NCBI GenBank assembly: GCA_010015745.1
Contig: ML978155.1
Coordinates: 186,001 to 250,000 of the forward strand
Source of the DNA: Setomelanomma holmii
Lineage: Eukaryota; Ascomycota; Dothideomycetes; Pleosporales; Phaeosphaeriaceae
Length of the DNA: 64,000 nucleotides
Reading direction: 5' to 3'
A program made the position numbers and the translations under genes. This document shows positions 41,814-53,637 of this stretch, piece after piece; positions within the stretch are counted from its first letter, which is position 1, and every line of letters begins with the position of its first letter. Under the pieces are notes generated by a model, which saw only the letters and a list, made by a program, of their open reading frames with translations, made no database searches and was not told the DNA's origin.

Positions 41814-44584
41814 CTAGAACCCCACAGCGAGCATGAGCCCGTAGCCCACGGTGACAATAACAACAAAAGTGATAATCGATGCTGGGATGCCGCGTGTTAA
41901 GAAGTGCTTGACTTCGAGGTATCGTTGACCTGTTCTTTGGTCTTCCATCATGATAGCGGCTATAGCGTGTCAGTACAGCTAGTCCCACGCATGGCAAAAG
42001 GCAATGACTTACTCATGTTCGGGAAGCCACTTGTTGGCAACCCCATGGCTCCGCTTGCCATCAGTACGGCGCCCATGACCAGTAGGTTCGGATGTGGCTC
42101 TGACATCTGTTGGCCGACCTGCTGAACGAGAGGTAGCACGATCAAAGCAGCCACGGTATGGCTGATAAATGTTGCGACAACCAAGATGAGACCCGCGAAC
42201 ACGATGAGAACGCCGTACAAGCTCATGCCCTCAACACCACTTGTGATCGACTCGGCAATGGTATGCAACAATCCAGAAGAGTTGACAGACTTGCCGAGCG
42301 CAAGACCACCAGCTGCGAGGATGATGATAGTCCAGAGGAAATTGTTGAAATCTTCTTTGGTAAGAATACCGGTGCCAAAGAAAAGTACAAGTGGGATGAT
42401 GGCCACGACACCCATATCTCCAAAGACCGATTCGAGCTGATGGCTAACACACCATAGAGCAATAGTCAGGATAGTAACGATGCTGATAAACCATTGGACG
42501 CCAGTGAACTTGTCCTTGAGCGGTCGAATCGGAACGATAGTCGTGCCTTTGCCAGGCTGGAACGTAACGAGCAGCAAGACCCAGATGAGTAGGATCGATA
42601 TGATACACACGGGGAGGGCAACGAAGAACCAGACACCCCATGATGGTTCAGGGTTCATGTTCTGCAGTGCAATGAGGTTCTGTGGCGAGGCGATAGGAGA
42701 TGCGGCACCGCCAATATTCGAGGACAAAGCAATACCAAGGAGCAGCGCTTTCGTCATGTCCGAGTCGGCGGGGAGATTACGGAGGATAGGCTACGAGTGT
42801 TAGCCTAAGACGTCTGGTATACAGCTGCAATTCGACATACCTGGATAATGGAGAAGCACAACACTGGCGCCGCGACATTGCTGATCCACATGCTCGCAAA
42901 CATGGCAACGAACATGTTGGTGAGAAGAACGGTTCGTGGCTTGGTTCCAGCCTTACTCAAAACGAAAGTAGCCATCATCTTTGCAATGTTATACTTTGAC
43001 AACGCAGCGGCAATGGTGAAACCTCCGAGCAGAAGCATAATGACAGGAGTCCACATGGCTGAGAAGACATAGCTCGCGGCGTGCTTCGAGTCTAGCCGAT
43101 GATGCGGCTTATCGTCGCTCCGAACAACGTCGAGAGTGACTGCAAGGAACGGGACGAGAAGCGATGTGACGAAGAGAGGAATAGCCTGGAAGTGTCAGCA
43201 ACCAGCAAGTCTCTGGGATGAGGAAATCTACCTCTGTAGCCCACAGCAGACTGACGAAGATCACCATAGCCAGACAATTCTGCTGCTCAGGCTTCTTCAT
43301 GATGGGTACAACCAGTAACACAACAAAGATCGCTATGCAGGCGACGAGGATCCAGAACGTCCGACTGACGAGCCATTGTGGACATCGGTATTTTCCAATA
43401 GGTGTAGAGACCTCCTTGAGTTCTGGCTCAACATCGTCACCCTGGCGACGAATCTTTCCTCCAGTCGTGTCTCGCCCAAGCAATGTCTGTGTGATGCCAA
43501 TATTCGCAGCTTGCGCCTTCCTCTCGATTCCAATCATTTCGCGCCAGACTGTATTTCGCTCCCATACGACGTGTTCTCGTAAGTGTAGTCTTAGCTCGCG
43601 CTTCGCCTCGGCTACGTCGCCCTTGGTGCAGAGATGTGCGTATGCCGCCTCGATACGGTCCAGATTCTGCGTCAACTTGTCCATGGTGCTCTGCTGGAAA
43701 GGATATGCAGGATAAACATATTTGTTCAGATAGAAGCTCTTCAGCTTGCGGTCCAAGATCTTGTCGTACTTCTTCAGCACTTTCTCAAAGCCAGTCTTGT
43801 TCAGCTGAATGAACGAACGCAGCTCACATAGCGAGACATAGACGCTGACGGCCCGCCTCTTCAATGAAACGCCCTCGTCGTAGAGGGCCGAAAATGCCAT
43901 GTCGTTGTAGTCCTCAAAAGCTACGCTCGTTCTCCGCCGAGACGCTGAGTAGTCTGTCGAAGCTCCCATGTTCTCCTCGTGTGTGCGCTGCCGCCGTATG
44001 CGGCCATCCGGGCTCTTCTTCCGTAGCCGCGATGTTTCGTTCGCATCCTCATCCGAGTCGTCGTCCTCGTGAATATCGTCTACGGTCGAGTTCCTGCTTA
44101 CTCCACTCATCGCCCGTGGTCGTGTGAAGCCTACCTGCCTGAAGATGCTGGCTTTGCGTACTCTCTGCTCGGGCGGCACATTTGCCTGTGCTTGCTCGAA
44201 GCCGTCTGTCTCTTCGTCGTATGCATGCTCATCTTTCAGCATAGCATCTAGCTCATCGTATATCTCATTTTCCTTGAGCTGGTAGAACGAGGTGACCTTT
44301 TCCAATTCCGCATCGAGAGCGTTCGTGAATATTTTATCGGGATCCTCGACATCCCCGTTGAGTAGCGGCGACGATTCGGGGTCGGCGTGCTCGTGCTTCT
44401 GGTTAATCTGGGTCTCGAGGCTGTATATGCTGCAAGTTCATACGCGTTAGCTTCTGCGCCGACAGTTCTTCCCGACGACGTTTTGGCATGCCCGTACGTA
44501 CTGCTTCTTGAGGTTGCTATATGCGATGTAGTGGTTGCTCCAGTCCGGCACCGCATTGAACTGTAAGCTATGGGAGAACTTCAT
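41814..44584 (-). CDS. SPX-domain SLC13-type phosphate transporter (Pho87/Pho90/Pho91 family)
   Basis: Five exons, 44584-44502, 44429-43232, 43185-42841, 42790-42013, 41959-41814; introns 72, 46, 50 and 53 nt; 849 residues. The first exon carries the start of the SPX domain (MKFSHSLQFNAVPDWSNHYI). The domain continues with AYSNLKK-HIYSLE and KLKSFYLNKYVYP, with an acidic/Ser insert between. Lys-rich positions in SPX bind inositol pyrophosphates and adjust transport to phosphate status. The transporter half has about 12 helices with the SLC13 signatures SSNIGGAASPIASPQNLIAL and MASGAMGLPTSGFPNMTAI, the latter formed across the last splice. It moves inorganic phosphate at the plasma membrane or vacuole; which of the three paralogues it matches is not clear. 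Confidence 0.95.
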
Positions 44585-45485
44585 CTCGTCGGCTTCGCGA
44601 AGCTGCTCGAGCTTCTCCCGTCGCTTCCGATCGCGCTTGCTTTCTTGTGCCCCTCCTGCCGCTTTTTGTGTGCGCTTGTCTAGCTCCTGGAGCTCAAAGG
44701 CCTGGCTGGTAAGAATATCGCGGTGGTGGCCGAGGTTGTCCAGGATGCAGATAGAAGAGGTTGTGGGAAGAAGGAGCGCAGAATTAGCGGCAGGCGCGAT
44801 GGGCTGCCGTCAAGCTGGGAGGTTAGACAATGGCGCGAGTCAGGTGTCGGGGCGGCATTCGAGAGGCAGCCAGCGAGGATTCTAGTGCGTGGGGATTGGT
44901 GCTTGTGGTTCCAGTGGCTTTGCTGCGCGAACTTCGTGAGGTGTCGTGACGAAGCCAAGCAGCAGCCCACGGGCTTGAATCATTGGCTCTCCGTTCAATC
45001 CGCCGACCACCATCACCATATCGGAGTACCACGATAAAGAATGTCTCACATGTCACGAGTCTACGTTATCATGATGGCAAGTGTACCGATATCTGCTGCT
45101 GGCTTGCGCACTTGCCTTCATACCAAGGGCAGACACAAGTCGGGGCACATGGAGGCGCTGCACGGCATAACCTTGCCCGCTATGCAGAGCACACGCCTAA
45201 GCGACCACAGATTCGCAGCTAGCAGCGCCGCTATCCGGGCTACCAATCACGAACAAGAACGTGTGAGCTGGCCCGTTGTACATCCTTGTCGTTCAACGGT
45301 TAATAAACTTCTCATTCAGGAGAACACACACGAGCATGGGGATGTCATATGCCATAATATATCAAACTCGTCCTAACAGACTACGGTGGCGTCATATGGC
45401 GGCTACGGCAGCTGCAATAATATGCAATATCTAGACTTAAACTGTGCACAAGTTAGCCACTGTCTTACAGAACAATCTCATCGAT
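44585..45485. other. 901-base spacer, no gene seen
   Basis: Promoter of the SPX gene plus the 3' region of TRP5. Frames present are short, uninterpretable and lack splice signals. Confidence 0.45.
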
Positions 45486-47889
45486 TCACTTACACCTCAG
45501 GTCCCAGCCAATCTTCGGTCCGAGTTTGGGCAGCTCTTCGGCAACGCTCTGGACGTCCTTGTCACCTCTGCCAGAGACACAGATGACAATGTCCTGGTCC
45601 TTGGACATGGTCTTGGCCAACTCCAAAGCGCCGAAGATGGCATGAGAAGTCTCGAGCGCGGGGATGATGCCCTCGAGTTGCGACATGAGACGGAAGCCGA
45701 TAAAGGCTTCAGCATCGGTGCAAGCAATAAATTTGGCACGCTCACTGTCCTTCCAGCTGGACAGCTCAGGACCTACACCAGGATAGTCAAGACCAGCAGA
45801 GACGGAATGAGTCTCGTTGATCTGTCCATGCTTATTCTGAAGCACATATGTGCGCACACCGTGAAGCACGCCCTTAGTGCCAGCAGAAAGCGTAGCGCTG
45901 TGGCGTTCAGTGTCAATACCATCACCACCAGCTTCCACACCGAGAAGCTTGACGGATGGATCCTTGGAGAACGGATAGAACATTCCCACGGCGTTGCTGC
46001 CGCCTCCTACGCAGGCAACGACAGCATCAGGAAGCTTTCCACGCTTCTCTTGCATCTGCTGCTTCGTCTCGTTACCGATGATTGACTGGAAGGTGCGGAC
46101 GATAGTCGGGAAGGGGTGAGGACCAATAGCAGATCCAATGATGTAGTGCGTAGTGTCAAGGTTGACGACCCAGGCCCGGAGAGCCTCGTTGACTGCGTCG
46201 CGAAGGGTTTGCGCGCCAGCTTCAACGGCGACGACCGAAGCACCAAGCAGCTTAATGCGGAAGACGTTCAGTGCCTGACGCCTGACATCCTCAGCGCCCA
46301 TATAGATGGTGCACTTCATATTGAACTTAGCGCACACTGTTGCAGTCGCAACACCATGCTGGCCAGCTCCGGTTTCCGCGATGATTTCAGTCTTTCCAAG
46401 TCTGCGGGCGACCAAAATCTGACCCAAAGCGTTGTTGATCTTGTGACTTCCAGTATGATTCAAATCTTCACGCTTGAGCCAGATGTTTGCGCCACCAGCA
46501 TGTTCTGTGAGGCGCTCTGCTAGATGCAAATGACCTGGGCGGCCCATCCATTCGTAGTGCGTCCGGTACTCTTCCCAAAACTTGGGATCGTCGATTGCCT
46601 GGCTGAAGCCCTTTTCTAGCTCGGAGAGACAGTCCATTAGAGATTCCGGGACATACTGGCCACCGAACTCACCAAACCGAGGTGGATGAGCATGATCCTC
46701 GTCGAAGCCATCAGATCCGTCAGTATTTAAGGCCTCAAGCTGATCGGCGAGTCCGGGGCCATCGGGCGTATCCTCGTCCCGAATAATCTTATCGACGTGA
46801 ACACCGTTGGGCTCCTTGGCCTCGGACAGAGTCTCGACAATGCCGACCTCGCGCGTGGTGGCTCGGCTACCCTTACCGCAGATCTTGTCGCAATACTCCT
46901 CCACAGCCTTTGCGCCCTTGCCTGGCTCAGCGTTGGCCAGCGTGTTAATGATCTGGCTACCGATGACCACGCCCTCGGCAATCTTTCCGACACTAACAAA
47001 ATGATCCCTTGTGCTCACGCCAAAGCCAACCGCAGCTGGGATATTTCCGGAGTATTTGTGGACACGCTCGAGCAATTGAGGGAGTGCAGCGTTCAAAGTT
47101 CCAGAAGCGCCAGTGACACCCATGCGCGACACAACGTAGATGAAGGAATCCGCGATCTTGCAGAGGACGCGCATACGATGCTCCGAAGTAGCGGGGGCGA
47201 TCAAGGGCACGTAAGAGAGACTTTGTGAAACATCAGCATTCGCACTTTCGTCTGAAACATGAGGAGACTGACCCGTAGCTGCGGCAGAAATTCCTGAAGC
47301 GCAGAGCCTCCTCAGGTGGCAAATCTACCATGATGAAGCCATTGGCACCTGCCTCCTTTGCGTCTTGCAGCATGCGCTCCTCGCCGTAGCTCAAAAGCGG
47401 GTTGTAGTAGCCCATGAGCAGAACCGGGGCCTTCAGGCCACGCTTCCTGGCGTCGCGGATCATCTGCAGCACATCCTCGGTGTTGACTCCGTTCTTGAGA
47501 GCTTGCTATATCGAACCATTGTCAGATTCGATTCAGTTTGTATGGGGATGTTGCGAATGACTCAACGTACAGTGTTCGCAGTCTGGATCGTGGGGCCGTC
47601 GGCGATGGGGTCGGTGAAGGGCATTCCGAGTTCGATGATGTCTGCAGGTGTCAGTACATCGAATCTATGGTAGCTCAAGAGCCAATTGCTATATCCACAT
47701 ACCAGCTCCTCCGGCCTCCATGCCCAACATGATGTCAGGCGTCTCCTGCGCAGTGGGATAGCCTGCAGTCACATATGTGACGAGGGCAGACTACAGTTGA
47801 TGTTAGATAACATTCCTATTCAGGAGTATGTTTTGACATACTCTGCCCTCCTTCTTGCATTGCGCAAATGTCTTCTTGATTCCGTCCAT
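45486..47889 (-). CDS. TRP5: bifunctional tryptophan synthase (alpha-beta fusion)
   Basis: Five exons, 47889-47842, 47790-47703, 47641-47571, 47505-47273, 47220-45486; introns 51, 61, 65 and 52 nt; 724 residues. Catalyses the last two steps of tryptophan synthesis. Alpha part (to about 260): ALVTYVTAGYPT, IIELGMPFTDPIADGPTIQ with the catalytic Glu and Asp, GFIMVDLPPEEA, and FIYVVSRMGVTG. A linker is followed by beta: RFGEFGGQYVPESLM, the PLP lysine in HTGSHKINNALGQ, AETGAGQHGVATA, and the PLP phosphate loop CVGGGSNAVGMFYPF. The order alpha then beta is the fungal one. The fused form passes indole between active sites. Cytosolic. All exon phases agree. Confidence 0.96.
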
Positions 47890-48395
47890 GATGCGTTCTA
47901 TTGGTGGGGTTGAAAGTTTCAGCGGATGAGATGGCTCAATTGCCAGGAGATAGTAGGAACTGAATCTCTTAAATGCAGGGTGGATGTGAGTCACCTGTCA
48001 GCTGTAGGGAGTCGCGGAAGAATTGTGGTTCGGATGATGAGTCTTGAGTCTACAATTTATTGATGCCGAAGGCGGAGTGTCGGCGGCGACTTCCCCGCCC
48101 CAAACTTGTTCCGGGAAGGCGCCAAATGTCAAACGTTCGAGACGTGCAGCTTGACAAAGGACACTTCTTTCATCCGCCTATTCTACCTTCGATCATTATC
48201 ACACAGCAACTTTTGAGATTAGAGCGGCGAATTTGCACGTTCTTCGAGATGCTCGAGATGACGCACACACACACGCTCGTGCACGAGTTCGAGGTCCACG
48301 GACCACAGCCATGAGGTCATTGTAGCGGTTAATCGCCATGCAGGAACCAATATGTTGACGGTATATTCATTTCCTACATCAAGAATATTGGCATC
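47890..48395. other. 506-base spacer
   Basis: Promoter of TRP5 and the 3' end of the next minus-strand gene. It holds a short (CA)n run at about 48264-48274 and no gene. Confidence 0.5.
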
Positions 48396-48872
48396 TCACC
48401 TGTGAAAGACAATCCCTCGGAATACATTTTCCTCGTTGAAGTACTCCTCATACCACTCGCTCAAATCCCTGTCTTCCCTCACTGGAGTCAAACACATTGA
48501 GCACAACTCATTTGCCCTACTGTTATACATAAAACAGCAAACTACTCGACTCTCTTCTGGGGACATTCCGAGGACTTGCCTCTTGTAGTCCACTTTGGCG
48601 TTCACGATTTGATTTACTCGTCGATCTCCGAGTACATCGTAGCGTTGCGCTACACATGGAAAGCCTTTCTTCTCGTTCTCTTGCACTGCCAACTCCAGAA
48701 TTGTCAGCAGCACGCTCTTCTCTTCTTGTGTTTTGTCGCTATTGTGAATATTCTTTCTGACGATCGCTGGATGGATCTTGGAGCACAAGTTGCAAGGCGT
48801 GTTCGCTTTGACTTTGACGGTACAATCGGAGGCGCAGCCAACGTCTACAAAGGCACACGCAGTTTCCGACAT
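48396..48872 (-). CDS. unrecognised protein with paired CxxC motifs
   Basis: Single exon, 158 residues. CNLC near the N-terminus and CSMC near the C-terminus, with other cysteines (GCASDC, VVCC), could make a zinc site. The middle is helical (VLLTILELAVQENEKKG). No signal peptide or membrane helix. Good Met context and a long open frame in a region otherwise full of stops support a real gene. Family unknown. Confidence 0.6.
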   Translation of the reverse strand: MSETACAFVDVGCASDCTVKVKANTPCNLCSKIHPAIVRKNIHNSDKTQEEKSVLLTILELAVQENEKKGFPCVAQRYDVLGDRRVNQIVNAKVDYKRQVLGMSPEESRVVCCFMYNSRANELCSMCLTPVREDRDLSEWYEEYFNEENVFRGIVFHR

Positions 48873-50861
48873 TATGGCATTTGGTTGTATACCTTTGGAT
48901 CACTGGTCGAATAACGTGAGAGCATGAGGATCTCTGAGAGTGTGATGATTCTTATAGGGTCCGTCCAGTAGTGATATTGACTCAAGACGACATAGGGAGT
49001 CATACTGAGCCAGAGCTTTGCCACTTCATTGATCTACCTACAATGACCCGTTTCGTGAACGAACTCTTCTTACCTTGCACGATCGAAGCTGTGTATGCCT
49101 AATCAGCACGCGGAAACACGGTTTTCTAACCATTTGGTGTCACCGCAATTCCCATATATTCAACCTACCAGCTTTTCGTATCGTGAAGGCAAGGTGATTT
49201 CTTTCTTTCCACGGGTTGGTCAGGTGCTGAGGAGCGATATCAGTGCTGACAGATTTAAGTTCGCAGGTTCAAGTTTGTGATCGAGCCACAAGCGTCGTAC
49301 AGCCTCGGCCCCGATCATATATCAAGGACTAACAATTATTCCGGCTATCATGAATTATTTGGTATGACTACACATCAGTAGGCGCAGGTCCTGTTGTGCC
49401 CTTTTTACTTCGAAGACACATCACGTTTTGCGATTGTTCAGCCCGACTGGCTATTCTTCGACCGCGGGCGCCTTCTATCATACAACCCCAGACGATTAAG
49501 CGAGACGGTCTTGCGGTCAAAACTGAATCTTCGATGCCTCAGCCGATAATGCCAACTGTACGAGTTCTGAAGTAAGGAAATACAAGGACATCGTCGAGCT
49601 AAGACATGACATCAAGAACATGATTGAGCTACGAGGAGTGACTTTGGTGACTGTTGCAAATTCGGCGAGTTGGCATAGCCGCGACTGCCACGTCTTGATG
49701 AAGTCACCTGCAGCTGTTTGTTCAGCCGCAAAAGAGATAATCGAGAAATGTCACCAAGCCTCCGGTGAGCAGCGTACCCGTAATGGAAATAGATGTGAGC
49801 GTCCCTCCATGTAGACAACGCAACGACGAAGGATAGACAAGGCGTGCAAGCAGTTCTCTTCCTTATAAGCCGTGGTCGCAATGCGGTGAACAGCCGATAC
49901 ACCCAAGCATCCTCACCAGTCAAACACCTACTTCCCTGTCGAACATCAAATCCTTCCGGTGTCTTTACCTTGATGGTTTAGCTTGGCCATTGCTGCCGCT
50001 CAGAGCGTTCCTTCTCTTCCTCTCTTGTAGCTCCTACGTCATCGTCCTGAAAACATCTACCTGCATTCGAACTTGGCCCAAGAGGTTGAGGTTGAAGTCT
50101 CCGAAATGAAAGGCATGCAGCATCAGAAACAACTGTTAATGCTTATTCAGATCCCATGCTCTTCAGGTCAAGAAAAACACACAAGCCGGGACATTGGAAT
50201 GGTAATCCTAGACCCAATTCCTTAGGTCCTGAAGTTCATCGTCGGACTCACCATGTTTGGTTTACAAATTCAAATTGGGGTGGTTTGAGAACGTAGGGTG
50301 GTTATGGTGTCTTCCACAACTTTGTCCTTCGAGATATGGAGTTAAGCTCGATGAGATGCTTAGTACAACTGTACTGTACTGTACTTGCTTTGTTGAAGAT
50401 GTCTCTTCGAAAGAATGTCTCGCGCTTCGAATTATGATATTACAAGAGAGTTCACTCCAGCTTTCTGAAATTCGTGCGCTACACTTCATAATTTGTACGC
50501 ACTTGGGGTTGCATTTTCTTCTTGCACCACTGATGAGCTCATCTTTCTTCGTGGGTCTCTGGCTTTACACGCATGTTCCGTTAAGTAGTGGTCTGAAGTA
50601 TTAGGAAGTGGTGATGCAAATGTTGGTGTTCCTCACATGCAAGATCGCCAAAATTTTCGAGCCAATCAGATCGCGTCTGATTTGGCTAGTCAGGGGTGCC
50701 GATTTCTTGATTTTGAGGTCCCAGACGCTCCCTCTTCAAGCAACAATCATCTGCAAATTCAAAGCAAGAGCACAGTGCTAAGACACGACAGTCACGATGA
50801 GGCAAGGTTCTCGCAACGAATGATATCATTGTTTCTGTCCATTCGGTACATGAAGATCTGT
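48873..50861. other. 2.0-kb gap without a recognised gene
   Basis: Frames on both strands are short and have no domain. A TACTG-rich microrepeat (ACTGTACTGTACTGTACT) lies near 50368-50386. I could not link the sequence to a transposon. Confidence 0.45.
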
Positions 50862-52024
50862 CTAGGCTGAAACCGAGACCTCCTTGACCTCTCCCTTTAG
50901 AACAGCAGGATCAGGCAAGAATTGCGCCGGTTCGCCAGTGGGGTCATCCTCACCAGCCTCTTGCATGCCTCCCAGGATCATCGAGTTGGGAGCCATGGCC
51001 TGCCATTGCCAAGGGTCGGTGAACGCCCTGAACTTCTCGTCGTGCCACTGTCCAGCGGTCACATAGCGACCCTCGCTGTCGACAAACATGGTGTCGTCCT
51101 CGGCACGGAGGAAGTACGCGATCGAGTAGCGGTGCTCAGTCGGGTCGAAGGGCACAACGCGATGAATGCATGATTGCATCTTCATGCCGCTGGCAAAGCG
51201 GAGCGAGTCGCCCACATGCACGAAAGCGCAGCCAGGCTTGGGAGCGACGAAGCCCATCTCGCGCGCGCCACATGTACCGGGAGGGCGAATCTGGAGACCC
51301 AGCTGCTCGCTGAAGAGGAGAGTGAGGGAGCTGATGTCTGTGTGTTTCTGGTGGCCGATCTTCTTGTTGCCAGTGACGTCGGAGGGGAGGTAGTGCATCA
51401 TTGAGAGCTGCTACGTGTGAGTGACGAATACGGGACTGATGAGCTGGGAAAGCTTACAGTGGTGGTTGATGGGCGATCATTACGGTGCGAGTTCTCGTAC
51501 CGCGCAGCGCCAGTCAAGTTCATTCCAGTCGATAGCGCCGAAAGAATGACTTTCGTGACTGTGTTACAGCTTCCAATCGAGTTTTCTAGAATTTGCAAGT
51601 CGCCGCTGTTCTTGATGGGCTGCGGTACCTTCGGGCTACCCCTCTGAATCTCGTCTCTCGACACCTTCAACATCTCATATCCATCTTTGGTTCCAGCACC
51701 GAAGGCACCGGTGCGGCTACCGACCGGCTCGTAGCCCAAGTGCGAAGAAATGAGTCCAAACTCGTTCTTCAGCTCGATGGGCGCGTCGAAGAAGCGCTTC
51801 ATGAGCTTGAGTGTTTCTTGCTGATCGCTGAGGCATCGGCGGCCATCGATACTTTGAAGGTCGAGGTAGAAGTAGCCGTCATCGAGACAAGCTTTGGTGA
51901 CCTTGTCGACTTCGGCGGGGTCTTGAGAGAGAAGCAGGCCATAGTTGATGGTTTGCATCGACCAGACCGGGACGCGCTTGCCCTGCCATTCGACAGTCTC
52001 CGGAATACCGATCGAAGGAGCCAT
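50862..52024 (-). CDS. 2-oxoglutarate/Fe(II) oxygenase, isopenicillin-N-synthase-like
   Basis: Two exons, 52024-51458 and 51407-50862; the 50-nt intron is in phase 0; 370 residues. The N-terminal DIOX_N part contains CLDDGYFYLDLQ and LMKRFFDAPIELKNEFG. The double-stranded beta-helix core has the iron ligands His 211 and Asp 213 (QKHTDISSLTLL) and His about 271 (SCIHRVV), and the 2-oxoglutarate anchor Arg-x-Ser at about 282-284 (HRYSIAYF). All ligands are present, so an active non-heme iron enzyme is expected. The start at MAPSIGIPETV is preferred; the frame is open 17 codons upstream. Such enzymes hydroxylate, desaturate or cyclise small molecules; substrate unknown. Confidence 0.9.
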
Positions 52025-52481
52025 GATTTGAACGTCGATAGCAGACAACAGTGACTCGATAAAGAACAATATCAATGTGAGTCCAGCTCGCTGCCTCCTA
52101 ATACCTCTGAGCCATGCTTATATACCTACAGTCCCGGCTGCGGTTTCATTAAGTCGCGCGGTTACTAAACATTGCCTCACACCACGCATCATGCGACATG
52201 TGTTTTTATTAAACCATGCCTTGGGGAGATAAGGCTAACAGATGACCTTGCTTCGCCAATTCTTCAAGGTACATTGTAGTTGGCTGTTATGCCTCGACTT
52301 CCCCGCTCACCACGTCTCATGTACGGTGTGGGGCCTTCTCCCAAAGTGTCTGCTGCAGCATTGCTGTCGGCAAATGCACTCGCCACGTGCAGCATACACT
52401 GCAGACGATCATGACGACCGATAAAGATTGGCTCGTGCTAATATTGTCTTAATACAATCAGGAGAGCTATCGAGAATTCGC
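52025..52481. other. 457-base spacer between two oxygenase-type genes
   Basis: Promoter of the IPNS-like gene (a TTATATACC element read on the minus strand lies near 52120) and the 3' end of the CmcJ-like gene. Confidence 0.5.
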
Positions 52482-53435
52482 TTAATCGTCATAGCACACG
52501 ATGCATCGGACCTCGATACTCTGCCGCGACTCGGCGTCACGATAAGCAGGATCTTCGAATGCAGAGTGTAAGGCCCTTCGCGGAACTCTCGTGTTCGAAT
52601 CGAAGCATTTGATCAAAAGGACGTCCTCGGGAGTCATACGATACTTGTAGTACCACCGATGATTTGGATTATGTCGAATAACCCATTGCTTTCCTGGGAA
52701 GTCGTTTTCGGTCATGTCGGCCTCGACAAGATCATCGTCCGGAACCGATGTCGCATCAGCGACGGCGATGGGATCCTTCAATATCGTCTCGATGGGTCGC
52801 CAGATATTTATTATCTGGTACCTCCTCTTCACAAGCTGGTCCGCTTCGTCGGGGAACTCCCACCGCAGTCTCAGCTCCGCCCCGTTGTACGACTGATCCA
52901 CGTGCGTTTTCGTGACAGGTCCGCGGTTCCTGAGGTTGTTGAAACCCAAGTGGTGCCACTGTGTAGGTCCTCGACGAACTTTGTGGTTGAAAATATTGAT
53001 GCGATTGGCCCCGGTGACATTTCTCAGCAACTGTTTGCATTCATCGTAGTATGCCGTCTCGATGGCTTGCTCGTCGATAAAGTCGCTCTCGCGGCTCTTG
53101 TGTCTGACATATTGGAACCCGCTGCTGTCAAGCGAGTACTGATCCTCGTCACCACTAATATCGTTCATCACGAAATCATGAGCGGCGTGTGGTCTCTCGT
53201 TCGTGATTCGGCCTTTTCCAATGAAAATCGGTGTCGGTCGTGATCCATCGCCTGGGTCGTCCCAGTAGTTCAGCTTCGTTGCGACATGATGTTTCTGATT
53301 TTGATTGTCATTATTGACTGGCAGCGTGTCGTGCATAATGAGGGCCCTTGGCGTTTCCTGGGCTGCGCACCAGTCCCTATTTTGTATGTGGGACACATCA
53401 AACAAGGCCTTCATCTGGAGGTGTTCCGACTTCAT
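52482..53435 (-). CDS. CmcJ/AsaB/NvfI-like non-heme-iron oxygenase-type protein
   Basis: Single exon, 317 residues from ATG at 53435; a second in-frame Met lies seven residues later. Family marks: LNYWDDPGDGSRP near the start, NIFNHKVRR, THVDQSYNGAELRL, RYQIINIWRPI, PIAVADATSVPDDDLV, WYYKYRMTPEDVLLIKCFDS and LHSAFEDP. The His-x-Asp in THVDQS and the His of LHSAFED are the probable iron ligands. Related proteins act in fungal secondary-metabolite pathways (AsaB in aspergillic acid synthesis, NvfI) and as the cephamycin helper CmcJ, so a tailoring reaction is plausible. Divergent from the M20 gene and tandem with the IPNS-like gene. Confidence 0.88.
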   Translation of the reverse strand: MKSEHLQMKALFDVSHIQNRDWCAAQETPRALIMHDTLPVNNDNQNQKHHVATKLNYWDDPGDGSRPTPIFIGKGRITNERPHAAHDFVMNDISGDEDQYSLDSSGFQYVRHKSRESDFIDEQAIETAYYDECKQLLRNVTGANRINIFNHKVRRGPTQWHHLGFNNLRNRGPVTKTHVDQSYNGAELRLRWEFPDEADQLVKRRYQIINIWRPIETILKDPIAVADATSVPDDDLVEADMTENDFPGKQWVIRHNPNHRWYYKYRMTPEDVLLIKCFDSNTRVPRRALHSAFEDPAYRDAESRQSIEVRCIVCYDD

Positions 53436-53637
53436 CTATATGGCGTGCTAGAAGCGCCTAGAAAAGACGCGGAGCGATTGAGCCGGTCGGCAGATGTACC
53501 TTGGCTGCATACAACATCAGCCGACTTCAATCACGGCGTTCGAGACATACGGTCGGGTCAGTCTTCACGTGGTACTGTCTGAACTCAGAGATGCGACCTC
53601 CAAAACATTTCTAGGCGAGGCCGATATTCGAGGAGTG

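Noticed and set aside
44535..45037. Plus-strand frames opposite the start of the SPX gene
   Set aside because: Antisense to or upstream of a well-supported gene; no family resemblance.
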